From Gammaproteobacteria bacterium (GTDB lineage: Bacteria > Pseudomonadota > Gammaproteobacteria > Pseudomonadales > Azotimanducaceae): 64,000 bases of DNA. Positions 53,198 through 62,312 of this stretch are shown here, piece by piece. The stretch's first letter is position 1; each line of letters begins with the position of its first letter. A program made the position numbers and the translations under genes. Below the pieces are notes generated by a model. The model made no database searches. It worked only from the letters and a program-made list of their open reading frames with translations, and was not told where the DNA came from. The DNA lies in the NCBI GenBank assembly GCA_009840545.1, contig VXNM01000010.1, forward strand, positions 372,001-436,000, read 5' to 3'.

Positions 53198-54180
53198 TCG
53201 GGTTCCGACTCGGCCTCCTCTTCTTCGTCGTCTGCAAGCATCTCTTTGATTGCCTCGCGAGCAGCCATGAGGTCTTGTTCAGGAAGAATCTCAATACCTA
53301 TGATGGATGCGAAGTAGCTGGTAGTTTCGTAGTCGAGTTCCAGCGTCGCAATCACATCTGTTCCTTGGTAATCTGTAATACTCGGGTCCGCTCCTGCATT
53401 GATCAAGGCTTTAGCAACTTCGGTGGAACCTAGAAACGCTGCTGCCGCGAGAGCTGTACCACCGGTAGTCTGGTTTTGAGCGTCCACATCGGCACCCGCT
53501 TTAGTCAGCGCGGATACGATATCGCTACGTCCTTGAATAGTTGCGATGAGTAGAGGACTCGTACCTTCAATCAGTGCGTTTACATCTGCACCTTCCTCAA
53601 TGTGGGACAAAATGGCATCTAGGTCGCCTAGGGCAATTGCCGCCCCAAAGTCGAACTTTGCCATTTGTCCGAGAATTGCAGTTCTTCCTTCCGTGACCTC
53701 AGCTTCAGTGAGACCAAGTTGTAGCGCATCGTTGGCAATGGCATTGGTAAAACCCCAATCCATCTGTAAAGCACTAGATGGAACGAGCCCAATATTGTTG
53801 CCCAAGCTCAAGTTCGCTTCCGCACCAACTAAGGCTTCGAACACATCTGAATAGCCAAAGAAAGCAGCAGCTAACGCGGCAGTATTTCCATCCGCATCTT
53901 GGCCATCCACGTCGGCACCGCTTTCGAGCAAGAATTTGACAGCTTCCGCATGGCCGTTTCGTGTTGCCAGCGCAAGGGGGAGCTGTTGATCGTCGGCACG
54001 GCTAGTATTTAGATCAGCACCTTCCTTGACAAGCTTCTGCAATGCTTCAACATCACCGCTCTCTGCAGCGGACCAGACATCCACCTGTTCGGATTCTGCT
54101 TCATCTGTGTCTTGAGCTTGCAATGACACTAGACTCAAAAAGACAGTGGCGTAGCAAGCAATGCGCATCAACGGGTTCAT
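53194..54180 (-). CDS. Secreted ankyrin-repeat protein
   Basis: 328 residues. Residues 1-22 are a signal peptide. Ankyrin repeats occupy about 35-135 (GDVEALQKLVKEGADLNT; GHAEAVKFLLESGADVDGQD) and 180-285 (GDLDAILSHIEEGADVNAL; GRSDIVSALTKAGADVDAQ), separated by a non-repeat helical insert. The C-terminus is very acidic (ADDEEEEAESEPD). Periplasmic ankyrin proteins are usually binding partners of other proteins; no partner is evident here. It has the same fold family as the thioredoxin-ankyrin protein at 39777-40988. Confidence 0.82.
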   Translation of the reverse strand: MNPLMRIACYATVFLSLVSLQAQDTDEAESEQVDVWSAAESGDVEALQKLVKEGADLNTSRADDQQLPLALATRNGHAEAVKFLLESGADVDGQDADGNTAALAAAFFGYSDVFEALVGAEANLSLGNNIGLVPSSALQMDWGFTNAIANDALQLGLTEAEVTEGRTAILGQMAKFDFGAAIALGDLDAILSHIEEGADVNALIEGTSPLLIATIQGRSDIVSALTKAGADVDAQNQTTGGTALAAAAFLGSTEVAKALINAGADPSITDYQGTDVIATLELDYETTSYFASIIGIEILPEQDLMAAREAIKEMLADDEEEEAESEPD

Positions 54181-54408
54181 CTTGTAGTTTCCTCTTTACG
54201 CAACGAAATCATTTGCTACATGATACAAGCACCCTTGCGGTACAACACTAGCTTTGTTTGTCGAAAGGATGCACAACATCGACTGAATCTACTCGTACTT
54301 TCTGGACTCAGATTCCGTCACAAGCACCATACAAAGGTCCGAATCGGTGTTCGAGATTCAGCTAGAACTCTTAAGACTCAACTAGTTAGCAGGGAGCTTA
54401 TGTACTCT
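54181..54408. other. Spacer, no gene seen
   Basis: Upstream region of the ankyrin gene. No RNA gene, hairpin or clear promoter was found. Confidence 0.35.
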
Positions 54409-54690
54409 TCAACTATCGGTTTCGTCAGACACGTTAGCACTTTCACGTGCACGTTGCCTCTTGTCAATTTCTTGAAGGATATTGCCCATCGAATCCGGTA
54501 AGCTTAACTCTCCACCCTGTAGAACAATTTCGATTTCATCCTTCAATTCCGCAATGTCGAACTCGCGCGTGGCCGCTGCAATGCCAGATTGCTGTTCCAG
54601 CAGGAGCAACGCCTTGGCTTGATGGCGTCTCTGGTTTGTCAGGTCCAGCTCGCTGCGAAACCCTCCATGACGATATCTTCCCATCGACAC
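54409..54690 (-). CDS. Possible small hypothetical protein, perhaps frameshifted
   Basis: 93 residues, polar and helical, with RRHQAKALLLLEQQSG and FDIAELKDEIEIVLQGGELS segments that look protein-like. A second minus-strand frame upstream (from 54736) gives MDKAMLRVVEATVRARVDGK and could be its true N-terminus if one frameshift occurred near 54675. No family is recognised. It might be a remnant. Confidence 0.25.
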   Translation of the reverse strand: MSMGRYRHGGFRSELDLTNQRRHQAKALLLLEQQSGIAAATREFDIAELKDEIEIVLQGGELSLPDSMGNILQEIDKRQRARESANVSDETDS

Positions 54691-54736
54691 GTGCCCTCAC
54701 AGTGGCTTCCACGACCCTGAGCATAGCTTTATCCAT

Positions 54737-54923
54737 CTAAGTTGAACAGCCTATTTGCGGAATTTCCAACCTTTTGGAGCCAAAGAGCTTTGAACGCAAC
54801 TGGATCCGATTCCGTAAAATCGAACACTTGCGATAACCGATAATCTCTACGTGACAGCAAGTCCTTTCGAAAGAACGGTAATTGCTACATGAGAGTCGTG
54901 CACATCAATAAGGGTTGGAAAGC
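54737..54923. other. Spacer ahead of thiolase 2, no gene seen
   Basis: 187 bp without an obvious RNA gene or terminator. AGGGTTGGAAAGC immediately before 54924 serves as the ribosome site of the next gene. Confidence 0.35.
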
Positions 54924-56102
54924 ATGGAGCGAACGGTACGAGGCAAGGTAGCAGTCGTTGGAGTAGGAGAAACCCCATACTACAAACGAGGCCAAGCGCC
55001 AGACCCCGAGTTCAAACTAGCTCTCAAGGCCATCATCGCAGCCTGCAAAGATGCCCAAATTTCGCCAAAGTCCGTCGACGGATTCGCATCGTTTTCCAAT
55101 GATCGAAGCGATCCTTCGCGTCTAGCCAATGCCTTGGGATGCGACGACCTACGCTTTTCCAACATGCAGTGGGGTGGTGGCGGAGGAGGCGGTTCCGGTG
55201 CGGTGGCCAATGCCGCGGCTGCGATAGCGACTGGGATGGCCGAATGCGTGGTTGTATTTCGAGCGTTAGCCCAAGGTCAATTCGGACGGTTTGGACAAGG
55301 TCCACGAAGCAATGTCATTTCGGGTTCAGGTGCATTTACTGTCCCCTATGGGCTCATGTCTCCCGCTCAATCGTTCGCAATGAAGGTCACACGTTTCATG
55401 CATGACCACGGAGTGAATCAGGAAGCACTTCAAGCTATTTCGCTCGCCTCATATCACCACGCACAAAACAATCCGCGCGCCGTGATGCATGGCCGACCTC
55501 TCTCAGAAGAGAAATACAACGAATCTCGGTGGATTGTCGAACCATTCCATCTTTTTGACTGTTGTCAGGAAAACGACGGAGCGGCGGCGATGGTCCTAGT
55601 TCCAGCTGAGCGGGCTAAGGATTTTCCTCATAAGCCCACTTACATTCTGAGTGCAGTGTCCGGATCGCACTATCGGGCGGGCGCATCGGTTCACAATACT
55701 CCTGATTATGCGACTTCAACCTTCAAGACTACTGTCCCGCGACTCTACGACATGGCCAAGCTTGGTCCCGATGAGGTCAACGTTGCCCAGATCTACGAGA
55801 ACTTCACCGGCGGTGTGCTAATGAGTGTCGTCGAGCACAACTTCTGCGAACCAGATGGATGCAACGAGTTCTTTACTAAAGAAAATTTGACCGCTCCTGG
55901 TGGGAAATTGCCGATAAATACCAGCGGAGGAAATCTAGCCGAGTGCTACATGCACGGGCTAGGACTTAACATTGAAGCAGTTCGACAACTGCGCGGAGAG
56001 TCGTCCAACCAAGTACCCGACCCGGACGTTTCTCTGGTAGCGTCGGGTCCGATGGTCACCCCAGTGAGTTCGTCAATTTATGGTTCGGAGGCGACATTGT
56101 GA
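54924..56102 (+). CDS. Thiolase-fold protein of the lipid-transfer (SCP2-thiolase-like) group, copy 2
   Basis: 392 residues from the ATG at 54924. KVAVVGVGETPYYKRG, the glycine-rich MQWGGGGGGGSGAVANAAAA, YHHAQNNPRAVMHGRPLS, VNVAQIYENFTGGVL and INTSGGNLAECYMHGLGL are typical of thiolase-like subunits that pair with DUF35 proteins. The partner follows with a four-base overlap. Like the copy at 32220 it probably acts on steroid, isoprenoid or branched acyl-CoA. The two copies are distinct paralogs. Confidence 0.85.
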   Translation: MERTVRGKVAVVGVGETPYYKRGQAPDPEFKLALKAIIAACKDAQISPKSVDGFASFSNDRSDPSRLANALGCDDLRFSNMQWGGGGGGGSGAVANAAAAIATGMAECVVVFRALAQGQFGRFGQGPRSNVISGSGAFTVPYGLMSPAQSFAMKVTRFMHDHGVNQEALQAISLASYHHAQNNPRAVMHGRPLSEEKYNESRWIVEPFHLFDCCQENDGAAAMVLVPAERAKDFPHKPTYILSAVSGSHYRAGASVHNTPDYATSTFKTTVPRLYDMAKLGPDEVNVAQIYENFTGGVLMSVVEHNFCEPDGCNEFFTKENLTAPGGKLPINTSGGNLAECYMHGLGLNIEAVRQLRGESSNQVPDPDVSLVASGPMVTPVSSSIYGSEATL

Positions 56103-56539
56103 GCTACTTGAATCCCGGTCTACCGCAGCCTGCTCCCGCTCGCGACGGGCTCGACGAAGCGTATTGGAAAGCCGCCCAGGAAGGAAAGCTCGTTCTTCAA
56201 CGATGCAAGGATTGCGGAGCCTATCAGTGGGGACCGGAATGGACGTGCCATCGTTGTTGTAGCGAGAATCTGACCTTTGAGGAAATTCCGCCGTACGGAC
56301 GGATTTACAGCTACGAGAGAGTCTGGCACCCCGTTCATCCCGCATTGTCTGAACAAGGTCCCTACATCATAGTGCTAGTTGAAATTCCAGATCGAGACGG
56401 CGCGAGAATGGTTGGAAACTTGCTAGGCGATCCCCAGCAGGAAGTTCAGATTGGTGCACCAGTGAGAGCAGTGTTCGAGCACCACGAAGCAGAACAAATC
56501 AACTATACACTCGTTCAATGGGAAGTGGACGCAAGCTAG
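56099..56539 (+). CDS. DUF35 OB-fold/zinc-ribbon protein, copy 2
   Basis: 146 residues from a GTG overlapping the thiolase stop. The zinc ribbon is complete: C36, C39, C50 and C53. The OB fold has GRIYSYERVWHPVHPALSEQ and PYIIVLVEIPDRDGARMVG. It should form a complex with the preceding thiolase-fold protein. It differs from the copy at 33421, which lacks one Cys. Confidence 0.86.
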   Translation: MSYLNPGLPQPAPARDGLDEAYWKAAQEGKLVLQRCKDCGAYQWGPEWTCHRCCSENLTFEEIPPYGRIYSYERVWHPVHPALSEQGPYIIVLVEIPDRDGARMVGNLLGDPQQEVQIGAPVRAVFEHHEAEQINYTLVQWEVDAS

Positions 56540-56604
56540 ATCAAGACAGCCGCAAGGCCGTACTTCAACCAACCGATTCCAACTGAAAACCAACAATTGA
56601 ATTC

Positions 56605-57810
56605 ATGAACTCTTCAGAAACCGTAACCAAATTCGATCACCCAACCCGGTTCTACAGCTACCTTGAATTCGAGGATGGCGCTTATCTTGGCGTAGATGAC
56701 AATGACGAACTGTGCATCGCGTGCGTTGGCAACGATCAAATCCTTTGGGAAGAACTGGAGGAGAAGAGCAAGTTTAAGCACGTAGTAAGCGGAGAAACTG
56801 TAGTCACCAGCCCTACGGAGTCAGGTAAAGTCACGATTTCGCATCGCGGCACAGCAGTAACTCTCGACGACCAGCCTGAGTCCGGTCCTGTCGAGCTTTC
56901 CGTTGTAAGGGGACCTAGCGAGTTGCCTTCCACGTATTTGTCCCATATGAAGGAGCACGGATGGGTGTGCATGACCGCTCTCTTGCGACCGGAAGTCGTA
57001 GACGGTCTCGAAAAGGTATCAGGAACAGGAAAATACGAGGGCAACACCAAACCAAACTGGCACAACCCAATCGCACACCATGCTGCCGTCGGTCAAGCTG
57101 CCGCCGAACCTGTTTCTTTGTGGGTGACTCGCGAATATATGCAGACTAACCAGATACGCTTCGCCCACTCACCTAGTCTCGCAGTCCTTCCACCCGATGA
57201 TGGCGAAAGAGATGTTCAAGGTTGGCATTCGGATTTTCCCTACTTGTGGGGAATCGCACGTACCGAAACACAGGGTCGAATTCCTGTGCACGAGGCGGAA
57301 GGACTGGTTCTCGGAGTTCAACGCAACCTTTGTATTTCACCGTTCACCAAAGAAGGTGGCGCAACGGCGTTCAAACTAGGTTCAAGCAAGCTACACAGGG
57401 GACCGCCCAAAGAGTGGGGCAACGGCACAACCTACTTTCCACGAGGATATCGCAAGGAGCACGGGCTACCCTACAACGGTCCCGATTCCGACATCGTCGA
57501 TGCACCGGCTGGGAGCATCATTCTTTACGATGCCCGAACTTGGCATCGGGCTGGAGTAAACCGCTCTAACAGATTGCGAGGAGCGATGCTCCAAGCAATC
57601 ATCCCGCATTACATGATGCCGTTTTTCGATACGACCGAGTCCTATCGCCAATTCTTGAAGAGCAACATGGCCGATCAACTAACTCAGCGGGAGTTCTTTG
57701 AAATCGAGAGCCTTATGCTTAATCGAATCGGGAACCAAGTCATTTCGGTGGACAAAGAACTCACAGAGGCGGTGAATCCACAAGCAAGCCAGCAGTCTTC
57801 TGGTTACTAA
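56605..57810 (+). CDS. Phytanoyl-CoA dioxygenase-family (PhyH) protein
   Basis: 401 residues. Residues 105-345 are the Fe(II)/2-oxoglutarate dioxygenase fold: the H208-x-D210 iron motif in GWHSDFPYLW, the distal His314 in ARTWHRAG, and the oxoglutarate-binding Arg in NRLRGAML (R323/R325). The first 100 residues are an extra N-terminal domain of unknown fold. Members alpha-hydroxylate branched acyl-CoA or other small molecules. It lies 65 bases after the DUF35 gene and may be co-transcribed with it. Confidence 0.83.
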   Translation: MNSSETVTKFDHPTRFYSYLEFEDGAYLGVDDNDELCIACVGNDQILWEELEEKSKFKHVVSGETVVTSPTESGKVTISHRGTAVTLDDQPESGPVELSVVRGPSELPSTYLSHMKEHGWVCMTALLRPEVVDGLEKVSGTGKYEGNTKPNWHNPIAHHAAVGQAAAEPVSLWVTREYMQTNQIRFAHSPSLAVLPPDDGERDVQGWHSDFPYLWGIARTETQGRIPVHEAEGLVLGVQRNLCISPFTKEGGATAFKLGSSKLHRGPPKEWGNGTTYFPRGYRKEHGLPYNGPDSDIVDAPAGSIILYDARTWHRAGVNRSNRLRGAMLQAIIPHYMMPFFDTTESYRQFLKSNMADQLTQREFFEIESLMLNRIGNQVISVDKELTEAVNPQASQQSSGY

Positions 57811-57830
57811 CCGCCTACTCGTCTCTACTG

Positions 57831-58760
57831 CTACTGAAAATTACTTAGTACTTCGTCTGCCACTCGAGAATATTCTTCCGGATTATCAGTCGGTATACCG
57901 CCGATCATGATTTCATCGGCACCGGCGTCCACAATTTCGCCAATTCTGTCAACCACATAGTTTTTCGACCCGGTCGCAGAGCCTGAACCTAGCCTCCGGC
58001 CTCGGACGAATGCTTCGATTTTGTCTTTGTCATCCGAAACCATCGTTGGCACTAAGACGGTGTGTTGTATCTCACTAGGGTCTCTGCCAACACTTGCGCA
58101 GTGCGCATTAAGCACACTGACTTTATGGTGAAAATACTCGGCTGTCATCGGTCCACCGGCCCAACCGTCCAAGTTCATTACGTCGCCATACTTGGCAAGC
58201 GTCCGTAAGGTTCGTCTCTCTCCCGTACCCCCGACAAGAATGGGAATTGCCGGTTTCTGAAAACTCCCAGGTGAGAGCGGGGCGTCATCCAATGCGTAGT
58301 ACCTTCCTTGAAAGGTCACTGGATCGCTGGAATGAAACAGGTCCCGTATGAGGCCACAGGCTTCTTCGAACCGATCTTGCCTCTCCTTCATGGATGGAAA
58401 GTTCCAACCGTAGGCTTCGTGTTCTCGTTTGAACCAAGCGGCACCGATCCCCAATGTAAACCTGCCATGAGAAATTTGATCGATTGTGGTCGCCATTTTC
58501 GCTACAAGTCCAGGATTTCTGTACGTGTTACCCAATACGAGATGTCCCAATCTCAATTTTGAAGTAAATCCGGCGACAGCTGCAACGATCGTGAAGCCCT
58601 CGTGTGCAGCAAGATGTTCCTCTTCTTTACGTCCAGGAGGCGGCAGGTAGTGATCGGCAAACCAAACACTGTCCCACGGTCCACTTTCTAGAACCTCCAC
58701 AACGTCTCGGATACTGTCCCATGTATTGCGATAGCACGTGACTTGCGCACCAAATTTCAT
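57831..58760 (-). CDS. LLM-class flavin/F420-dependent oxidoreductase (TIGR03560-like)
   Basis: 309 residues from the ATG at 58760, preceded by GAGGGGC; a longer frame extends 19 residues upstream. GPWDSVWFADHYLPP, HLVLGNTYRNPGLVAKMATT, ISHGRFTLGIGAAWFKREHEAYG and the final PTDNPEEYSRVADEVL match the F420-type LLM group. The reaction is unknown. It is convergent with the PhyH gene (20-bp gap) and divergent from the secreted repeat protein. Confidence 0.84.
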   Translation of the reverse strand: MKFGAQVTCYRNTWDSIRDVVEVLESGPWDSVWFADHYLPPPGRKEEEHLAAHEGFTIVAAVAGFTSKLRLGHLVLGNTYRNPGLVAKMATTIDQISHGRFTLGIGAAWFKREHEAYGWNFPSMKERQDRFEEACGLIRDLFHSSDPVTFQGRYYALDDAPLSPGSFQKPAIPILVGGTGERRTLRTLAKYGDVMNLDGWAGGPMTAEYFHHKVSVLNAHCASVGRDPSEIQHTVLVPTMVSDDKDKIEAFVRGRRLGSGSATGSKNYVVDRIGEIVDAGADEIMIGGIPTDNPEEYSRVADEVLSNFQ

Positions 58761-59105
58761 ACTGCCCCTCAAAGTTATCCTTGCGATCTGGGATCCACGA
58801 CCACTTTTTACTCGCAATTAGCACTGCGTTGTGCCTGAAGTGAACCCTCTACCATGGTAATCGGCGGGTATTTTGCAGAAGCCAGCATGGGCAAGAAATT
58901 GATGTAAGAAGCAACCCCTTGAGCAAGAAAATTCTCCCGGTGAAACTCTGATTTGCACATGCCTCGGAAGGTGTTGAGTGCGAGCTATCGTCAATCCAAA
59001 TGGTATCAATGTCAGGTTAGAATGCGTCGAAATATTCTGCTGCCTAAGCGGTCGGGGAATTCCGACTGTATCCGAAGATAACATGCTATGAGGTCAATTT
59101 CAGAT
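58761..59105. other. Divergent intergenic region, no gene seen
   Basis: About 345 bp between the start codons of the LLM gene and the secreted helical-repeat gene. Both genes have in-frame upstream extensions that reach into it, but neither looks homologous to the families. No palindrome or clear promoter stands out. Confidence 0.35.
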
Positions 59106-60152
59106 ATGAAGATTCACTTGTTGATGGGTGCAGTGATGTTCTGCATCGCGAACGCGTCGCAGAGTGTCGCCGAAGTCCTCGACGGACCAAACGGACCGGT
59201 CGAGTTCATAGGGTTGGAAGAGTGGACGGCTTCCGAGTTGTTCAAAGCCATCCAGGAGACGTCGCCGGATACAAAATTCCATGCGTGTGCAGCTGTCATG
59301 AAAAGCGAGTTGGACTTCGCCGATGCAGCAGCTATGGGATTCATCGATAGCTTTGGAGATGGGTCTTGGCAGGGTTATACGGTAGTAGTCGGCGTTGAAG
59401 ATAGCTCCGGTGTTCGCTATCGCACGGCAGGTAGTGAGACTCTAGATTTGCCGGAGGCTTGGCAGGAAGTGCAGGCCATCGCTGAGGAGGACTTCAGTAC
59501 GTTAGCAACGGTCGCTTGGTTACATCTCTTAGCCCCTAACGACGAAGAATCTGCACGCTCTGTCGCCGAACAGCTCGGTGCAAGCGCGGAGAAGTTTGAC
59601 GAAATGTGGACTCCAGTCAAGACACTTGTCGAGAATGCGGACGAAACTACGGATCATCAACTAGCTCTCGAAGTGTTGGAAACCGATGCATCGTGGTCTG
59701 CACGGGTGGTTGCGACGATTGTTCTAGGACACAATCCCGATAACGATTCGTCCTGGCATGGTCTGACCAATTCTCTGATAGACACTGCCACGCAGGTCAG
59801 AGATACAGCGCGGAAGCTGATCGACGGGTTGATGCAATCCGAACAATCGAAACCTGTCCAATGGTCGGAGGTTCGCGAGACGCTCTTGGCCCTATTCTCG
59901 GGCACCTATCCATTCGCATTAAACGATATCTTGGAAACGTTAGTTTCCACAGGAATCGATCCCGAATTCGGTCGGGAATTGGCGCGTGAAGCTCCGGACT
60001 TACTACTTGCGTATGCAGGGGCGGAACATGAAAAGTTTGGGAAACCGGCCCAAGACTTTCTTGTCGCCATCAGCGGCGAAGATTTTGGAAGGGATGTCGA
60101 AGCTTGGGCTGAATGGCTCAAAGAGCCGAAATCCAATCAAGTAAGTCCCTAA
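59106..60152 (+). CDS. Secreted helical-repeat (HEAT-like) protein, function unknown
   Basis: 348 residues from ATG 59106, with an alternative ATG at 59088. Residues 1-23 are a signal peptide (MKIHLLMGAVMFCIANASQS). A beta-containing N-terminal part is followed by helical repeats from about residue 130 (DDETTDH-type units such as SWSARVVATIVLGHNPD, DTARKLIDGLM). The C-terminus is Ser/Pro-rich. It is probably periplasmic. No catalytic motif was found. It belongs with the ankyrin and repeat proteins as another secreted scaffold-like gene of the window. Confidence 0.6.
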   Translation: MKIHLLMGAVMFCIANASQSVAEVLDGPNGPVEFIGLEEWTASELFKAIQETSPDTKFHACAAVMKSELDFADAAAMGFIDSFGDGSWQGYTVVVGVEDSSGVRYRTAGSETLDLPEAWQEVQAIAEEDFSTLATVAWLHLLAPNDEESARSVAEQLGASAEKFDEMWTPVKTLVENADETTDHQLALEVLETDASWSARVVATIVLGHNPDNDSSWHGLTNSLIDTATQVRDTARKLIDGLMQSEQSKPVQWSEVRETLLALFSGTYPFALNDILETLVSTGIDPEFGRELAREAPDLLLAYAGAEHEKFGKPAQDFLVAISGEDFGRDVEAWAEWLKEPKSNQVSP

Positions 60153-60342
60153 GTACAAAGATTGTGATTGCACAGGGTTAAGGCCCCAATCGTCACATGA
60201 GCACTTTTTCGGTGCCGAATCCATATCGAACATGTGGTACGCCGTAACTCCACAAGACAATAACTTCTCTTGAATATACTGAGTTCATTCGTAGCCGAGC
60301 TACAAACTCTTGCATTCACCCACTAGAAACTAGGAGTTATTG

Positions 60343-61413
60343 ATGCCCACAGTGAGCTCTTCCGATGGTCCCGTTGCTGTTACTGGTGCAGCCGGTTATA
60401 TTGGTTGCCATACCGTTCGTTCCTTCATGAAGCGTGGTTATACCGTCCGTGCTTGCGTAAGGGATCCAAATGCACCGGACAAAGTCGACCATCTCTTGGC
60501 GATGAACAACGAGAATCATCCAGGAAGTGTCGAAGTCGTGCGTGGAAATATCATGGAAAACGGTAGCTATGACGAGCCGTTCTCCGATTGCTGTGCGATA
60601 TTGCACGTTGGAACTCCGATGCTCTACGGTGGAAAGATCACGCCACGGGAGTGCTATGACGGGATGGTCGAGGGAATCAAGAATGTGCTTGGGTCCGCAA
60701 CGAAAGCCGGCACCGTAAAGCGATTTGTCTATACCAGCTCCTTTGCGGCGATTGGGCACCCAGCGCCTTCCGGGTATGTGTTCACCGAGGCAGATTGGGG
60801 AGACGCCCAACGGGATCGCGACCCCTCCTGGAATCCTGACGGAATCGACAATAACGGCGGCGTTGCATATGCATGGGCGAAAGTAAACACAGAGCGGTTC
60901 ATCAATGACTTCACCGCAACCAACTCCGACTACGATGCGGTTTCAATCTGCCCTTGCGTTGTTCTCGGTCCTCTAATGAGTACAGCGCATGAGGGCTTGG
61001 GTTCTTGGCAGTGGGCACTAGCCCGCATGCTAGAAGGCAAACCATGCCCCCGAGGCTGGAACGCTCTTTGGAATATCGTCGATGTTCGAGATGTTGCCGA
61101 AGCCCATGCGCTCGTCTGCGAAAGCGAAAATGTCGAATCTGGTAGCCGTTATCAACTGACTGCTACTGACAGATCAGGTGAGCTCAATGTAGATGAACTG
61201 CAAGACCACTTGTCGAAGCAATTCCCTGACCTCACTGTTGGCGGACGACCTCCAGAAATGGCTGCCTTTCTTGAACGGCGATCAATTCACGATGGGCCAA
61301 GAGCTTATTCCACCAAGGCAATCAACGACTTGGGTCTAGAAACCCAACCGATCGAGGATACGCTTCGTACGACGGGTGAAACGATGTTGGAATTGGGATT
61401 GTGCAATCCGTAG
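60343..61413 (+). CDS. NAD(P)-dependent extended SDR (dihydroflavonol reductase-like)
   Basis: 356 residues from ATG 60343 with AGGAG upstream. The Rossmann loop is TGAAGYIGCHTV, then RACVRDPN, an internal YTSSFAAIG, and the Y-A-W-A-K catalytic motif near residue 180. WNIVDVRDVAEAHALVCE is typical of the dihydroflavonol 4-reductase/3-beta-HSD-like group. It would reduce or oxidise a ketone or hydroxyl on a lipid-like or aromatic compound. A steroid/isoprenoid link is possible but only inferred from neighbours. Confidence 0.83.
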   Translation: MPTVSSSDGPVAVTGAAGYIGCHTVRSFMKRGYTVRACVRDPNAPDKVDHLLAMNNENHPGSVEVVRGNIMENGSYDEPFSDCCAILHVGTPMLYGGKITPRECYDGMVEGIKNVLGSATKAGTVKRFVYTSSFAAIGHPAPSGYVFTEADWGDAQRDRDPSWNPDGIDNNGGVAYAWAKVNTERFINDFTATNSDYDAVSICPCVVLGPLMSTAHEGLGSWQWALARMLEGKPCPRGWNALWNIVDVRDVAEAHALVCESENVESGSRYQLTATDRSGELNVDELQDHLSKQFPDLTVGGRPPEMAAFLERRSIHDGPRAYSTKAINDLGLETQPIEDTLRTTGETMLELGLCNP

Positions 61414-61444
61414 TCAGTCCGATTCACGAATCGCCGGGCTCTCT

Positions 61445-62227
61445 CTAGTCAGCGAGGTCCGCAAACACAGGAACGTGGTCGGAGGGGGTCATTTCTTCTT
61501 TTCTCTCTCTATATTGACGATCAATCTGTACTGACTCTGTCCGCGCACGAATCTCCGGAGTTCCATAGATCATGTCGATCCTGAGTCCCTGACTACGTTC
61601 AAACGCTCCCCCTCGATAGTCCCACCAGCTGTGTTGAACCGAACCGGGATTTAACTCCCTGTAGAGATCATGTAGATTCGCGTCCACAAAGCTTCGCAAC
61701 CGATCTCGCTCGCTGGTAGTGTGGAACATCTCTCCATCGCCTTCCTTTCCTCGCCAGGTGTCTCGGCTTGTGGGCACTATGTTGAAGTCTCCTCCAATTG
61801 CGGAAGCAGGATGTTCCTGAATTAAGTCGGACCAGTACTCGGTTAACGCGTCGAACCACGCTAGCTTCATTTGAAAGTCCGCATGATCCGGATTCTTCCC
61901 ATTCGGACAATAGACAGAGGTATAAGTAATGCTGTCAAATTTTGCCGTAATGAGCCGAGAGCCGTTATCCTCTTTTCCCGGAAGACCTCTCTGAATCACT
62001 TCGATATCTCGGCCCTGAGGTACTACCAGTCCGACTCCGTTCCAACTCTTCTGACCGTGAGTGTGAACTTCGTAACCGAGATCCGCGAAAAAACCATGGG
62101 GGAAGCTCTCGTCTTCCGACTTTAGCTCCTGAAGCGCCAACACATCAGGTTTGCGTTCCGCAAGCCAGAGTGCAACAAAGTTCAATCTAGCTCGAACACC
62201 GTTGATATTCCAAGTCGCTATTCGCAT
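61445..62227 (-). CDS. xthA: Exodeoxyribonuclease III
   Basis: 260 residues. AP endonuclease/3' exonuclease of base excision repair. Motifs: RIATWNINGVRARL, LALQELKSEDE (metal-binding Glu), VYCPNGKNPD, IGGDFNIVPTSRDTW (catalytic Asp/Asn), the RGGAFERSQGLRIDMIYG block and SDHVPVFADL (catalytic His). Length fits E. coli XthA (268). It ends the minus-strand run that begins with mevalonate genes but lies 85 bases after the kinase stop. Confidence 0.93.
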   Translation of the reverse strand: MRIATWNINGVRARLNFVALWLAERKPDVLALQELKSEDESFPHGFFADLGYEVHTHGQKSWNGVGLVVPQGRDIEVIQRGLPGKEDNGSRLITAKFDSITYTSVYCPNGKNPDHADFQMKLAWFDALTEYWSDLIQEHPASAIGGDFNIVPTSRDTWRGKEGDGEMFHTTSERDRLRSFVDANLHDLYRELNPGSVQHSWWDYRGGAFERSQGLRIDMIYGTPEIRARTESVQIDRQYRERKEEMTPSDHVPVFADLAD

Positions 62228-62312
62228 GCGACGATACCTAGCCTAGTCACTACTCCCGAGGTGAGGCGAATTGTAACCAGCGTTGAGTTTGAGGAAGCTC
62301 GAGTTTCTTGAA

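Noticed and set aside
55170-55210. G-rich run in the second thiolase gene
   Set aside because: It encodes the Gly stretch of the active-site loop; no regulatory role is indicated.
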